Shown piece by piece: positions 21,651-32,959 of a stretch of DNA of 64,000 nucleotides; the stretch's first letter is position 1, and each line of letters starts with the position of its first letter. The stretch is taken from positions 186,001-250,000 of the forward strand of contig JAPEUQ010000010.1 of assembly GCA_027946365.1 (NCBI GenBank), read 5' to 3'. The notes under the pieces were generated by a model. It saw nothing but the letters and a program-made list of their open reading frames with translations, searched no databases and was not told where the DNA came from. The position numbers and the translations under genes are program-made. Source of the DNA: Kalmusia sp. IMI 367209. Lineage: Eukaryota > Ascomycota > Dothideomycetes > Pleosporales > Didymosphaeriaceae.

Positions 21651-24600
21651 TCAATGGTCCCATCCCCTTTGCCAGACCTCGATACTTGAATCGTCGTTAG
21701 CATGCTGAGTAGAATACTCTGTACTGCGTGGATTCGCATCACAGTATGATCTATTTTTCGTCATAGTCTTCTGTCGGGGAAATTGATGCATTTCCTTTTT
21801 CCTTACCGTGCCGAACTGCTTGATGCCGAAAAACTGGATGGCCCAGGAGCTGGCAACCTTGATATGTTTTGTCATCAGTAATGCAAAGTCGCGGCAACCA
21901 CTGCAATCCCTCATAAGCCATACCCTGGGTTCATCAAGTGCTGCACAATGGAAAAACAGATGCTCCGCCGTATGTTGGTACTTTGGGCAGTGAGGGCAGG
22001 TGCTCTTCTCGATTCCCATACAGTAGCGCCATACTGGATTGCTGTTCAATTGGACGTTGCCTGTTCTGATATGTAAAGCCATAGTGGATTGTTCTCTGTT
22101 GAGGCCAATGTACAACAATAGAGTATGGTGATCGAACGGACCGTGAGCCAAGTGTAAGGTCTTTTCGAGGTATTTCTGCTCGCAGAGATACTCGTTGTAT
22201 CTCTTGAAGCACAAATTGAACAGTTGATCTTTCCAGTAGTTTTTGATCAACGCAGCACGCTTATCCAAAGATCGGGTGTATGCTAGCTTTTCTGCAACAT
22301 AATTGTTGGAGTTGCGATTTGGTTCTTCCACGTAATACGTCTCATTGAAACAAGTCTCACATAGATGAGTGCTCGCTCGAAGTTGCGAGATGTGATCGCT
22401 GGCTAAAAGACATAGTTGATGGTAGGGTTCATGTTGCGTATCCTTCAAAATCTTCGACATCTTGTCAATGTCCTGAGTAAGTTGTAGGTTGTCAGCGGCT
22501 TCTAAACCTAGCTGCTGGAAGCGGTGACTCATCGAGTGAGTGTAAAGTTGAAAAACGATGTCGTGGATGTGCATTTCTGCCTGTATCACCATGCTTCTCG
22601 TACGTGACCGCGCGCCAGAAAGGAAAAGCATACACTCGGTCTGTATTGATCTTAACAAATCGATAGCTTGCTTCGTGAGGCCGAAATTGAGTGATTTTGC
22701 ACTCTCGGATATGTCGTAAATGAACCAGGCTGGTGCAGCATAGAGAATTTGGGGCAAGATTTTCTGGATCCATAACAGGCGATTGAAATTTAGAGTGGCG
22801 CCCCAGGTTGGACCCATGAAACCCCGAAAAATGGCCAGATCTCTACGAACTCGTGTTTGTAGCTACGACGAATTAGCAATATCCATTGACGTTCGGTAGT
22901 TGACTTGCCTCTCTAATCCACGGTACAAACGTTAAACCTTTGTCAAGTTCGACTCCCAAGACATTCAATGTCTCTGGACAAATGTCTTTGATCTTTTCAT
23001 CGGTAAGACCTTGGAACTGGGGTATTTTGGGCAATAAGGCAAATTCTTTCTCTTTCTTCTTCTTTGGTTGGACGAAGTGAAATACATGATACTTCATCGG
23101 TGAGAAATGGAGGTTTAGGTCCCTCGTACCATTGAGCAGGAGTTCATGTACATCCTCGAACGCCTGGTGAATGTCTGTCCGACACAAACTTGGGTGGCCT
23201 GCCACTGCAATATGTGTGTCATCGACGTACGCAAATGTGCAGAGGGATCGAGAAGGATAGCCAGCCTTGAAATCTGTGACTAGACTAGCGGCGTAAAAAA
23301 GGAACAATAGGGACGAAAGAGGGCTGCCTTGAGGTATTCCAATGTTGATCCAGTACTCCTCAGGCCCCGGTTCAACGCTACCAGACAACTGTACTTTTGT
23401 ACGACGATCTGAAAGATAAGACCGAATGAAACAGATGATCCAGTCCGGCATTCCCGCTTTGACTAAGAATTGGAGTAGCTTGTAACGCTTAACGTGATCA
23501 TAGGCGCCAGTTAAATCAAGGCAAAAGAGAGTGACGAGTCTACCTTTTGACCAGCTGTCGTGAACAAAACCGATTAAATGTTTCAAAGCGTGTGTCGTGC
23601 TCTTTCCCGGCGTTCCGAATTGATAATTTGGAAGGAGGGAATTCTCTAATATGATGGACTTCATCTGATCGCCGACGTAACGCTCAACGATCTTGGCTAG
23701 GCAATTTAACAGGGCTATAGGGCGGTATGACTTTGGTTCATCTGCAGGCTTTCTAGGTTTGCGGATGGCGAGCAGGATTTGCTGCTTGAACATCGCTGGG
23801 TGAATCCTCAGGGCAAGAAATTTGTTGAATACGTGTGCGAGATAGGGTGAAATGACCTTTTTGCACATCTTCAGTGCATCATAAGCAACACCGTCGGGTC
23901 CTGAGGCTTTGTAGGGAGACGATTCTGCGAGAATGTTCTCAACATCCTTCGTCTCCATCTGATCTTTAGCGCTGTATTGGAATCTAGAAGGATCTAATTT
24001 GGGGAGAGCGAGCTTGACTGATGACTTATTCTATGTTCCTATTAGTTAATAGCTTTGAAGATAGAAAGAGTGGGAGTCTACTCACGGGTTTTGTGGATGT
24101 CTTAGATACCCGCTCCCAACCGTCCTCATAGACGGCTTTGAGCCACGCTTCAGCCTTCTCAGACGATTGGTATACCAGATTTGTGCCATCTTTCAAAGGA
24201 CCAGTCTGCAATGTTTCCTTCGGAAGAGCACGTCGTTTTGCTCGCTTCGCCGTGCGGTGGAGGCCCTTCTGATTGCTAATTGTCACCGTGAAACGGGTAG
24301 ACTTGTTCTTCCTCCGTCGTTGTTGCGATGTAGGCTGCACATCGGCTGATTGAGCTGCACCTGTGCTCTGAGATGTAGTAGGTTGAGTCTCCGTGAATTG
24401 AGGTACCTCAGCAGCAGGCTGTGAGTCCTTTAGTTGTTGGTCGGATTGGTTCTGCGGCTCATGATACACTTCAACAGGAACGTAATCTGCGATGAGAGGA
24501 CTCAATACGTCTTCGCTAATCTGTCTCGTCATTTCGACAGCATCGGCTTCGTCTCGAAGTTCTCTGAGCTGATCTGCTGCACCGAAAAGGGCCTCCAACT

Positions 24601-26061
24601 TGGTCTGTACTGCCTTTGTGAACTCTTCTTTAGGCGTCAGGTGCCAGGCATGGCGAGTCTTTACTGGCCTGTTCTTGAGATTTTCGATCCGGATCTTCAA
24701 CTCGATGATGCGGTGGTCTGACTGGAACTTTTCCAGACCGAGTATCTCGGGCTTTTCACAATCAAGGGAGGCGTCCACAAACATGATGTCTATAGCGCTC
24801 CCACTAGTCTCACCTCGGTCGTACTTATCTTGAGTAGACCGGGACCAGGTGATCTTGCCTTTCTCGTTCTTACAAACCATATTGAGACGGCGCAACCCAT
24901 CAACAAGTTCCGGGGTATGACCTTCACAGAGAGGACCCTTCGACCATTGTTCATTCTGGAGATTGATGTCGGCAGCGAAAATGTGGTAGGTGCCAGGGAT
25001 CGAACGAAGCGCGATATGCTTTACAACAGCGTTAAGGTCTGCCTCCCTTAAATGGTTGTACAGATTGTGGAAGACCAGCGTGTCATCAGTCTCTGGGTAA
25101 AACAACGTGGCAAGAAGATTCACGTTCTCCTCTTCTGGTTCCTCAACGTACCATTCACTCCGTGTCGCCTTGTGCACCAAGAAAGCAACCTTGATCAATT
25201 GCTTGCCATTTCCGTCTTCTACACCCTGTTGTGGCCTTCCCTGTTCTGTTTCTATCTCTTCCACCACCCTTTTGTCTTGCGCCTTCGTGACCTTTCTTCG
25301 TCCTTTACGTTTGCGATTCTTCTTCCGCTCCCTTTTTGTCATCCTTTTCTCGATCTCGCGTTGTTCAAAGTCTATCCTTCTTTGTGCTTGCGCAGCTCTA
25401 TCATAAGGAGGGTAGTACTTCCGTTTGATACTTTCAGGGGCATCGTCTTCCGTCAGTTTCTTGTTGCCATCGACCCGATACCAACGATCGTAATTGAAAC
25501 TGTCGTGGAAAGCGAGTTCTAAAGGAGGATCTTGGATGAGAACAACATTAGGGGGCCGTTCGCTGGGAGGATGTCCGTCAGTCGACTGTTTGCTGGAGCT
25601 GGGTTCGATGTATCCGAAGAGGTCTTTTAATCGTTTTGCGGACTTTTTCAGGTTGACACTCAGCGTGATTATCTGCCCATCGTCCAAAACCGTACCTTCG
25701 AGGCCACCAGGTAGCTCTTTCCGCTCCGTGGTAGTCATTGGTGCTTCACGTCTGGGCTCGCTCTTTTCGGCAAAGTTCTGTATTTCTCGTTAGTCTGCGG
25801 AGAATGCGAATGTGAGAAAGTTGAACTTACCACAAGATGACGACGCTTCGGTCTCTTCGATTTCTTTTTTTGCTTCAAATTCTCCTCTATTTCGGCTCCT
25901 ATGGCTTCGTATTTGTCCAGTGCCTCTTCATTGTGTTCTATTCTACCTGTACTGACAATTCTTTTCGAATACGCGCGCGTTTCTCTGATCATCGCTTCCT
26001 CATCGTCGATAGGGATCGCTTCCCCCTCATCGGCATGGTGAATCGCCTCGACCGGCGACAT
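21651..26061 (-). mobile_element. Non-LTR (LINE-type) retrotransposon ORF2: endonuclease and reverse transcriptase, with introns
   Basis: Exons 25831..26061, 24086..25777, 22909..24030, 21651..22862 give 1418 aa. All three introns are phase 0: 25778..25830 (GT-AG), 24031..24085 (GT-AG) and 22863..22908 (GC-AG). Exon 2 holds an APE-type endonuclease: VVLIQDPP, AADINLQNEQW, GSAIDIMFVDASL and QSDHRI. A lysine/arginine-rich insertion (KRERKKNRKRKGRRK) splits it between IQDPP and KVAFLVHK. Exon 3 holds the reverse transcriptase: SGPDGVAYDALK, SYRPIALLNCLAKIVER, FCLDLTGAYDHV, GIPQGSPLSSLLF and the catalytic FAYVDDTHIAV. Exon 4 ends with a CCHC-type finger (CPHCPKYQHTAEHLFFHC). No stop or frameshift interrupts the domains. 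No RNase H domain is attached. The ATG at 26061 is the first in frame; an extra 5' exon is possible. The nearest relatives are Tad/I-clade LINEs by motif style, but the clade was not tested. Confidence 0.85.
22863..22908 (-). other. GC-AG intron in the reverse transcriptase ORF
   Basis: Exon ...TGGATTAGAGAG, then GCAAGT (ideal GC donor), branch GCTAAT, acceptor CGTAG, then CTACAAACACGAGTT. Removal gives WIRE-LQTRVRRDLAIFRGFMGPTWG in frame. Read through, the frame stops at the TAA inside the branch site. Confidence 0.75.
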
Positions 26062-27478
26062 AAATGCTCTTTCAAAGGCTACTGACCAAGTCAAAACGGA
26101 TTCGGCCGAGGGTTAGGGTGCGATTAATCGCTATGAGGACTTGAAAATAAGATGGCGAGAATTAAGTGCTGGAATGAAGTCGAGTAGCACCTGTCTGGTA
26201 AGCACACCTGTAATTCGTACAAGGAGGTGTCTTTCGTCGTTCGACGACGACACCGTTGGTGTTGTTCCTGTCACATAGACATGCGTCCACGGATCTATCT
26301 CCTCGTTGTTTTAGTGGCGGGGCGTGGGCCAGCGAGGACAAGCTCGTCATACATGTATATGCGCCTAGAATGCAACATGGGATCTCTCCTGATCCTGTGA
26401 GGAAGCCTGCCGGGTTTTCATCACTCGGACTCGCTCCGAACTCGACCTATGGAGCCCAGCAGCAGGTTGGAAACAAGCGGTGAGGATGGAATGGTTGTAC
26501 GCGTGATACTGAGAGGCAACGAAACTTCCTGAGCTCGTCTACCGACAAGGAAGGTAGTGATGTTCCCGGCACACAGATTCTCTCTGATCTTGGCTGTCGG
26601 GAACTCCAACGGCAATTTCCAAATGAGCGGTGGGGACAAGCTGATTGTACACGCACTTCACCCTAGAAGCCAATGCAGCATCCCTCTTGGCCTGTATACT
26701 GATCAGGAAGTTCGCGAGGCTTGCGACACTCATATTCGTTTTAGTCTCAACCTTCGGAACTTCAGTAGGATAGCGGTGAGGCCCAGCCTTTCATCCGTAC
26801 ATACGCAATGGAGGATCATCGCGACGGAAGGTATCGATTTCAGTGGTGAATGCACAGGCACGGCCAATGGTATTTTTGCCGTTATTTCTGGATCTGCAAC
26901 CATGCTTGAAACAGCTCTGCACGATCGTCTTCGACATGGCTGCCGTTGCCATCTTCAACGCTGCGTCATTGTTCCCTGACGTCTCTGGCAACATCGCATA
27001 GCTCCGATTAGCTGATTGGCCATATGCGGGGCTGGTACCCTGCCGATAAGCCCCAACGGGATTTCCCGACGGTCCTAGGCATGCAATGCTAGGTCATATC
27101 AAACGAACCGGAGTCTTAGGTGCAGCTAATTTCTGGAGTACGTCGTAACACTGTTGCAGCTATACGCTACACATTAAATCGGTAGCCTTGGGTAGGCGAG
27201 GCGAGCGGGAAGTGGCGGATGGCCGTTGAAACGATGGCGTTCGAGGTACGGTATAAGGTCCTCGGGCTCCCCACACCCAATTTCTCTCTTCGCCGCACTA
27301 GTTCCCTTGGAACAGTGTTGGTCACCTTTTTTAAAATCTTCTGAATCCTTTTACATTTGATGTTGGCGTAGACTTTGTTGATAGTCGCTCTGACCCAGCG
27401 ACTGAATCTAGTCTGCACAGCTGCCCGACCTTGGTGAGTAGTTCATTCCAGATAATTCAAATCCTCTCCCACTGACGA
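26062..27478. other. Intergenic with diverged repeat units
   Basis: Upstream side of the LINE ORF2. No convincing gene. Three diverged, about 150-bp tandem units are listed separately; the rest shows short ORFs only. Confidence 0.45.
26330..26720 (+). repeat. Three diverged tandem units of about 150 bp
   Basis: Similar segments start near 26330 (GCGAGGACAAGCTCGTCATA), 26479 (GCGGTGAGGATGGAATGGTT) and 26629 (GAGCGGTGGGGACAAGCTGA), spaced about 149 and 150 bp. In forward translation two of them read SEDKLVIHVYAPRMQ and GGDKLIVHALHPRSQ. The middle copy is broken by stops. It could be a relic of a protein with 50-residue repeats. Confidence 0.4.
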
Positions 27479-28400
27479 TCACGCCTCTAGCAACAGCTTG
27501 AGCTTCGCTTGCTCAAGCGCCTTCGCAACCCGAAAACATACAAAACTACTGTAAGCTCCACGCCCAAAAAAAAGTAAGTGAAATGGTGTATCATTGTTCC
27601 TTAGTGGCATTGTAAACTCACGCACTACAGGTTCACTCATTCCATGCACAGCAACCTGGTGAGTCGTTCGACAGATTGTCTTCGCTCTCCAAGTCAACAA
27701 TTTGCTCATACGGTGCCTGAGTAGGATGTCCACCGCCTTGTCGCCGTCGCCATTCGAGCAGCGCGCCTAGTCCAAGTAAATTTCTTCAATCTTTTATGTG
27801 TAGAATATAATTGACAAGAAGTAGCCTCGCTGCGCCAAGGAGGATCTCGCGCATCCAGGCGACGCTCTCGTACGCATCACCATCTACTCCCTGTCCAATC
27901 GCTAATTTGAAAAGATCACCCAACAACTTGCAGATGAACTCCTGGTCATCGCTTCCCATCACCAGAACGGCACCTTCAGCACTCACCCGGCGTGCAACAC
28001 CCCAAAGCTCCTGTCCCTGCAGCGGCGTAAGTCTTACCGAGATTAATCTCACTCAAAGTCACCGAATTTCCTCGATGTCTAGATCTAGCTTACATAGCTA
28101 ATCATCAACTTGTGGTCCAGGCTACGTACCCATCGGGGGTGACTGCGTCCGCGTTCTTCAGGTTTGCTATCGCCATCCACCCTAGCTCATACACCTGTAA
28201 GTAACAAGAATATCTCAATGCTCAGAAATAAGCTGAGCCAATGTATAGCGAGCGCCTGCTCCATGTTCAAGCACAGGGTCTCCTGCTGCCCTCCCTTATG
28301 CTGCCTTTCGATCATTTCGCGGACTAGGCGGACAATCCTGGGTAAAAAACAGGAGGCGGTGAAGCATGAATGTGGGCTAATTTGGTTGATAGTGAGCTAA
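27479..28400 (-). CDS. Candidate multi-exon gene of unknown function
   Basis: Several open segments on the minus strand look coding and are bordered by plausible splice sites: RIVRLVREMIERQHKGGQQE (about 28340-28270), VYELGWMAIANLKNADAV (about 28190-28130, ending at a GTACGT donor), GQELWGVARRVSAEGAV through YESVAWMREILLGAARLLL (about 28020-27815), and ARCSNGDGDKAVDILLRHR through TICRTTHQ (about 27765-27660). I could not make every junction agree in phase, so the exact exons are not given and the gene may be partly decayed. No family was recognised. An open segment at 28549-28830 (minus; LLASALPTKNMRVEIDLAAQ) could be a further 5' exon. Confidence 0.35.
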
Positions 28401-28830
28401 TTCCTCATGCGACGGCGTCAAAGAAGTAGTGTAGTAGCATGACGCAAGTCTTGGCGCTTAGCATATGGAAATCTAGTGAGTTGTATGACTGACTAACCAT
28501 GGGATCATTTAGTGGTCTTCATACAACGTGGCTATCTCTGACCGGACTCTATGTGCGTATCGTGCGGTAAGTTACTTCTTCATCATCTTGGATGGTCACG
28601 CTAAGGCTTTGATAGGAATCTGCGAGGGCTCTGACGTACGCGTCATCGTCCGTGGGAAAGACAGCAGGACTGGCAGGTAAGTCCTTTATGTCTGCATTAT
28701 CAAACTCATCGCTGATCTGTGCGGCCTTAGTAGTGGACGGTTGGGCGGCAAGGTCAATTTCGACGCGCATGTTTTTCGTAGGCAAAGCAGAAGCTAGTAG
28801 GTATTTGAAAGCAGTCATTGGATACTTCAA

Positions 28831-29912
28831 TGGCTAACATCAACGTTTGTAGGACAATGTGTGAGCGGCAGTCGTCAATACAAGATCGCGCGGCTCGCGC
28901 GGCGGTACGTACACCAGGAATGATACCAATTGCTCGTAAACTAATTTCGCAGTACCTGGCCTGGTGGAGAAGAAGGAGAACATTGTGTGTATATTTGATA
29001 CCTTCGAGATAGTCGTCTATACTAACGCTGCAGTCGGCGAGGTGGAGAGAGTACGTTTATCACATGTATTTTGTGAGATTACGCGAACCTGATGCGAAGG
29101 AATAATAGTTGCTATTTGCGATAATTTGTTGACGAAGGGAGGACTGCAACTCAACAGTATGACCGTTCACCTGCACTTGTCTCAATGCTTAAGTAGATGA
29201 CCTTTATCAGTGGCTGCCACCATGATGGGCCTGTCCTCAACGGACGGTACGCGTACCGTGGTAAGTGCGATATCTGCCTATCCTTAACCGCATGCTCACC
29301 ATATTGCAGTCCTTTCTCTTTGTTTGAGTTGAACAACTTTCGATTGGAGCGTGCGCCAAGCCTTGCTCGATGATCTAATCAGCTTGGTAAGTAACCGCCG
29401 ATACGCCGGGCTAGCTTTTCCTCTTTCGCTCACTCGACTGGCAACCCTTTCTCTGTCTTTGAAACCTTTCTCTTTGACCTCACCGCGTCAAACCTAATTT
29501 TGTCAATAGGCGGGAGCGCAACACCTTTATTGTCACCACCTTTAACACGCCTTTCATGTTAATAAGCAGGAGGGAACCGCTGCTATCTTTTTTAGTTTGC
29601 TATCTTTCAAAACTACGTACAATCTTTCGATGCTCAGTAATACATATATAACCGCGCGGCTCCCTCGCGCTGAAAAATAAAAACACTCTGGCTTTTACTG
29701 CGCATGTGTGACGCGATTCGTGATTTTAGCGGTAACGGCATTGGATCTGTGTTGGACCTTGGGACGAACTAGCACTAAGCGAACTAAATCGGCCTAGTTT
29801 TGCCACTTCGGGTTATGTGGCCTCAACCTGCATCGCCTCTACTCCAAGGTACTCGCATGCCAGCCTCTCGAGCTCTACCTTTCTCCCTTTTCATGTCATC
29901 GTAATCTCGAAC
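28831..29912. other. Intergenic, upstream of the 2EXR gene
   Basis: Pyrimidine-rich sequence around 29400-29600 and a TATA-like TATATAA near 29645 precede the plus-strand gene. Short open segments around 28850-29050 (+) are bordered by splice-like signals, but no gene could be assembled. Confidence 0.45.
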
Positions 29913-31632
29913 ATGGCTTCGTATCTTGCACCTCTGTTCTCACAGACTCCCGTGTTCCCATTCCTCCGGCTGCCGCGTGAGTTGCGTGAGATCATCTACA
30001 AGTATTGGTAAGTCTGCTCGAACCTATTAGATACATCTGAAATTAACCATCTGTCGCAGTAAGCCATTTGGCATCACCTTTTCATGTAATACATGCTCTA
30101 ATGCTCTGACCAACAGACGTCCAGGCTGATGATGGCTACATCTACAATTTCGAGGGAAATAAGCTTACCCATGCGAACGGTGATTGCATCAACCTTGCTC
30201 TATCATTCACTTGCCGTCAAGTCGCTCATGAACTGGCTGGTTTAGCTCTGGGGGTGAATGAAATCTCATTCCGGACATACTCGTCTAAGTACACGTGCCA
30301 AAAGTAAGTAGTCAGAACAAACCGCACTGAGAACTTATTTGGCTAATAAATCCTGGAAAATAAAGCGCAGCTGAGTTTGATCTTGCTTACTACACAATCA
30401 TTGGTTGTCAATCTGACTTGCTCGATGAGCTTGCACCTCGATTTCTCACACCGAATGCAGCAGCTGTAGCGGCGGCATATTATCCACAATTTCAGACCCT
30501 ACTGGACAAATGGATGTCTGGGGAAAAACTTGCAACACCCATCAGTCGATTTTACCCATATTGCACAGCATCATCTTGGGGGGAGCCAAGGTCGGTCTGG
30601 ACTGACTTCAACCATTTTGTCCTCAGCATCATAGCGAAACAGCCGGACTTCATTGAAGCAGCGGAGAAGGTAATACCTTCATGGATTCGGACTGGTTCGG
30701 AATCAAAATATAGTCCCATGGGAGCTATCAACGTGAACCCACGGCCTTGGGCTATTCACGAACCAGCCGAAATCGCGAGGCTGCGGCTGCTCGTCACTCC
30801 AAATGCTATAGCTTCAAGTGGTCAAAACATTCGGGCCTTGGATATGAGATTCAGATATTCTGCAGCCGCGCTAGCTGTTCGATTTCTCCAATCTAATCGA
30901 CATGCTATCTGGTCGCAAATAAGGAGGATAGTGCTCATCGAGGATCACGCATCCATTATCAACCCCCCTTCACATGCACAAGCTCTTATCCCATTTTGTC
31001 GACGAAATCCGAAATTGCATATTCAGCGCATTGTCAATCTCTGGACGGCCGGCATCTGTCCTGGTAGGGTGCCTGATCATTCATTGCGAACGTCTATGAT
31101 TACCAAATCGATAGGCGGTTGGATCGGGGAGGCCTTGGAATTACGGAAGCAAGGGATGCCTGAAGGCTCGTTTCGACTCGTCCTTGATGGAGACCTAATT
31201 CCCGATAAAGCATCCCAGGTATTCAGTGCAGTAAAACGCGACGCAGCGCGCCAAGCTGCACTCGATATATGCTATAATCGAGGCACCCTCCCTCGTCCGT
31301 CTTGGACCCAGCGACGCCTTCGCAAGGCGTACTATTGGGAAGGCCTTCCTCAAATGATTGAAAAACTGCAGAATGGCGATTATACATCTTTCATCGACTG
31401 TAATTTTGATTTAGGTGGAACCTACGATCCCGAACGTTTAATAGATGAGCGAAAAGAATGGACCGCCCAAGACTGGGAAGACGAATGGGTTTCGCGCCAG
31501 GATGACAGTTTTAATACTGAGCCTCCATTGCCACCGTGGTTTGATCTTCACCCAACGTGTAAGTTAGTCCACAAATTCTCCACGAGGCTGCGCTAACCCG
31601 AATTTCTTTCTGTAGCTGTCGCAGATTGGTAA
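29913..31632 (+). CDS. 2EXR/F-box-like domain protein
   Basis: Exon 1 29913..30007 starts MASYLAPLFSQTPVFPFLRLPRELREIIYKY, the LPxELRxxIY motif that opens 2EXR and F-box-like domains in ascomycetes. Intron 30008..30059 splits a Cys codon. The stretch 30060-30120 is unresolved: KPFGITFS must connect to VQADDGYIYNFEG, and the only in-frame splice found is 31 nt (30086..30116), too short to trust. Later exons are about 30117..30303, 30366..31558 and 31616..31632. Intron 30304..30365 uses an AAAG acceptor; intron 31559..31615 is canonical and replaces a read-through tail with SVADW-stop. The rest (LALSFTCRQVAHELAGLALG, then about 390 aa) has no other known domain. These families are large and mostly uncharacterised; a role as a ubiquitin-ligase adaptor is only inferred. 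Confidence 0.7.
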
Positions 31633-32034
31633 ACAAGGCTAAAGAATGTGGATTTCACGTGATCCAAATATTGGCCAGTAAAATAGTGTTATGAAGTCTG
31701 TACAATGCTTGTGAGGCTCAGACACCTTTAGCAAGTATCCTAGTCACATACGGATGGAACGTTGACTAGCTGTGTGGCAAGGTAGTATTTACTGAAGTAA
31801 TTAAAAGAAGCCTTGGCTCTCTGCATGTATCGTGGCTTTTACGTTTTTCTACGCACAATATTGCTGTTGGCCTATCGGACCGATGCTGTCTTCAATGACT
31901 AGGATATTGGGATGATCCTAATCCCTGACGCCGACGGACGCATAGGCCACCTTTACGTTTCACAAATATGAACGCTCGCTGGGCCAGATTCATCATCTCT
32001 AGTGGGTTCTTAGGGCTCGCTTTACATCTTAGCC
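31633..32034. other. Intergenic between 2EXR gene and RNase H
   Basis: AT-rich, no ORF or repeat of note. Confidence 0.5.
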
Positions 32035-32587
32035 ATGGTGAACTCATATGTTCCCGTTGAGCCACATCCTGACGTTTGTGTAGTTAGCACGGACGGGAGC
32101 ACTCTCTACAACGGCAAACTAAACGCCGCTGCTGGCTTGGGCGTGTTTTTCGGCCATGGACACCCACTGTCAGTATATTGCCTCTACACACGCGTCCGAG
32201 GAAATCAAATACCCAGAGTACTAAGAACTGTCTAGAAATGCGAGTCTTCCCCTGGGCCCAGGTCCACAAACCAACCAGCGCGCGGAGCTCATGGCGATCA
32301 AAGTCGCGCTCGATCTACAGCCGATAACCAAGCATATGCGAATTCGATCCGACTCAAGATGGGCTATAAATTGTCTGACGGGCCAGTATGAAAAATGGAC
32401 ACGGGAGAGTTTCAACCAACCTAAAGGCTACGTTATACCGCATAATGAGATAATCACATGCATAAAGGAGAGAACCAGGCGGCGGGAAGCGGTCGGGACA
32501 ATAACAACATATACTTGGGTCAGAGGCCATTCCGGCGATGAAGGAAACGAGGAAGCGGACAAACTCGCAAAGCAGGGAGCCGAGTAA
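32035..32587 (+). CDS. Stand-alone RNase H (type 1)
   Basis: Exons 32035..32168 and 32236..32587; intron 32169..32235 (67 nt, donor GTCAGT, branch TACTAAG, acceptor TCTAG). The product of 161 aa is essentially only the RNase H fold, which cuts RNA in RNA-DNA hybrids. The four catalytic acidic residues are visible: STDGS (Asp), NQRAEL (Glu), IRSDSRWAI (Asp) and NEEADKLAK (Asp), plus TYTWVRGHSGDEGNEEAD with the conserved His. The start ATG sits in a good context (GCCATGG). Similar short RNase H genes are common in Pleosporales, and it is not in frame with any polymerase. An in-frame splice (donor GTAAGC at 32585) could extend it into the Lys-rich segment at 32691-32959. Confidence 0.85.
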
Positions 32588-32690
32588 GCCGAAATTTCTA
32601 CCCTTTCGTAACATTTAACTAATATCGCATAGAAAACAATAGTGAGTACCTATCCTCTAATATCCTTACCATGCGACTCTTCATAGCACA

Positions 32691-32959
32691 CGTACCTCAG
32701 TCAAGCCGAGGTATTAGGATTCATATTAACGCAATGCAGTGAGCAATGGAAGAAGACGGGAGATTATATTGTATATCTGAAGAAAGTGGGAGACAGAAAA
32801 GACAAAGAAAAATTGTTAAAGCATTGCAAGAAACAAATCGAAATCAGAAAGGAACGATTAGCTGCAGCTGAAACTCTTGCTGTAAAGGCACCCAGGAATA
32901 AGGCGGAGGGCCAAATTAAAATCGCAGGATCGACAAAGACTTTGTTTGAGCCATGTTAA
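32691..32959 (+). CDS. Lys-rich open segment, possible C-terminal exon of the RNase H
   Basis: About 90 codons open without an early ATG (QAEVLGFILTQCSEQWKK, LKKVGDRKDKEKLLKHCKKQ, ERLAAAETLAVKAPRNKAEG) and a stop at 32959. Two splices, GTAAGC..CATAG and GTGAGT..CTCAG with a 9-nt exon between, would join it in frame to the RNase H. No family was recognised; it could equally be a relic. Confidence 0.35.

Noticed and set aside
26105..26125. Telomere-like TTAGGG near the LINE 5' side
   Set aside because: Only one copy of the hexamer; no array.
30086..30116. 31-nt intron in the 2EXR gene
   Set aside because: It restores frame, but is shorter than any other intron here; left as unresolved, not asserted.
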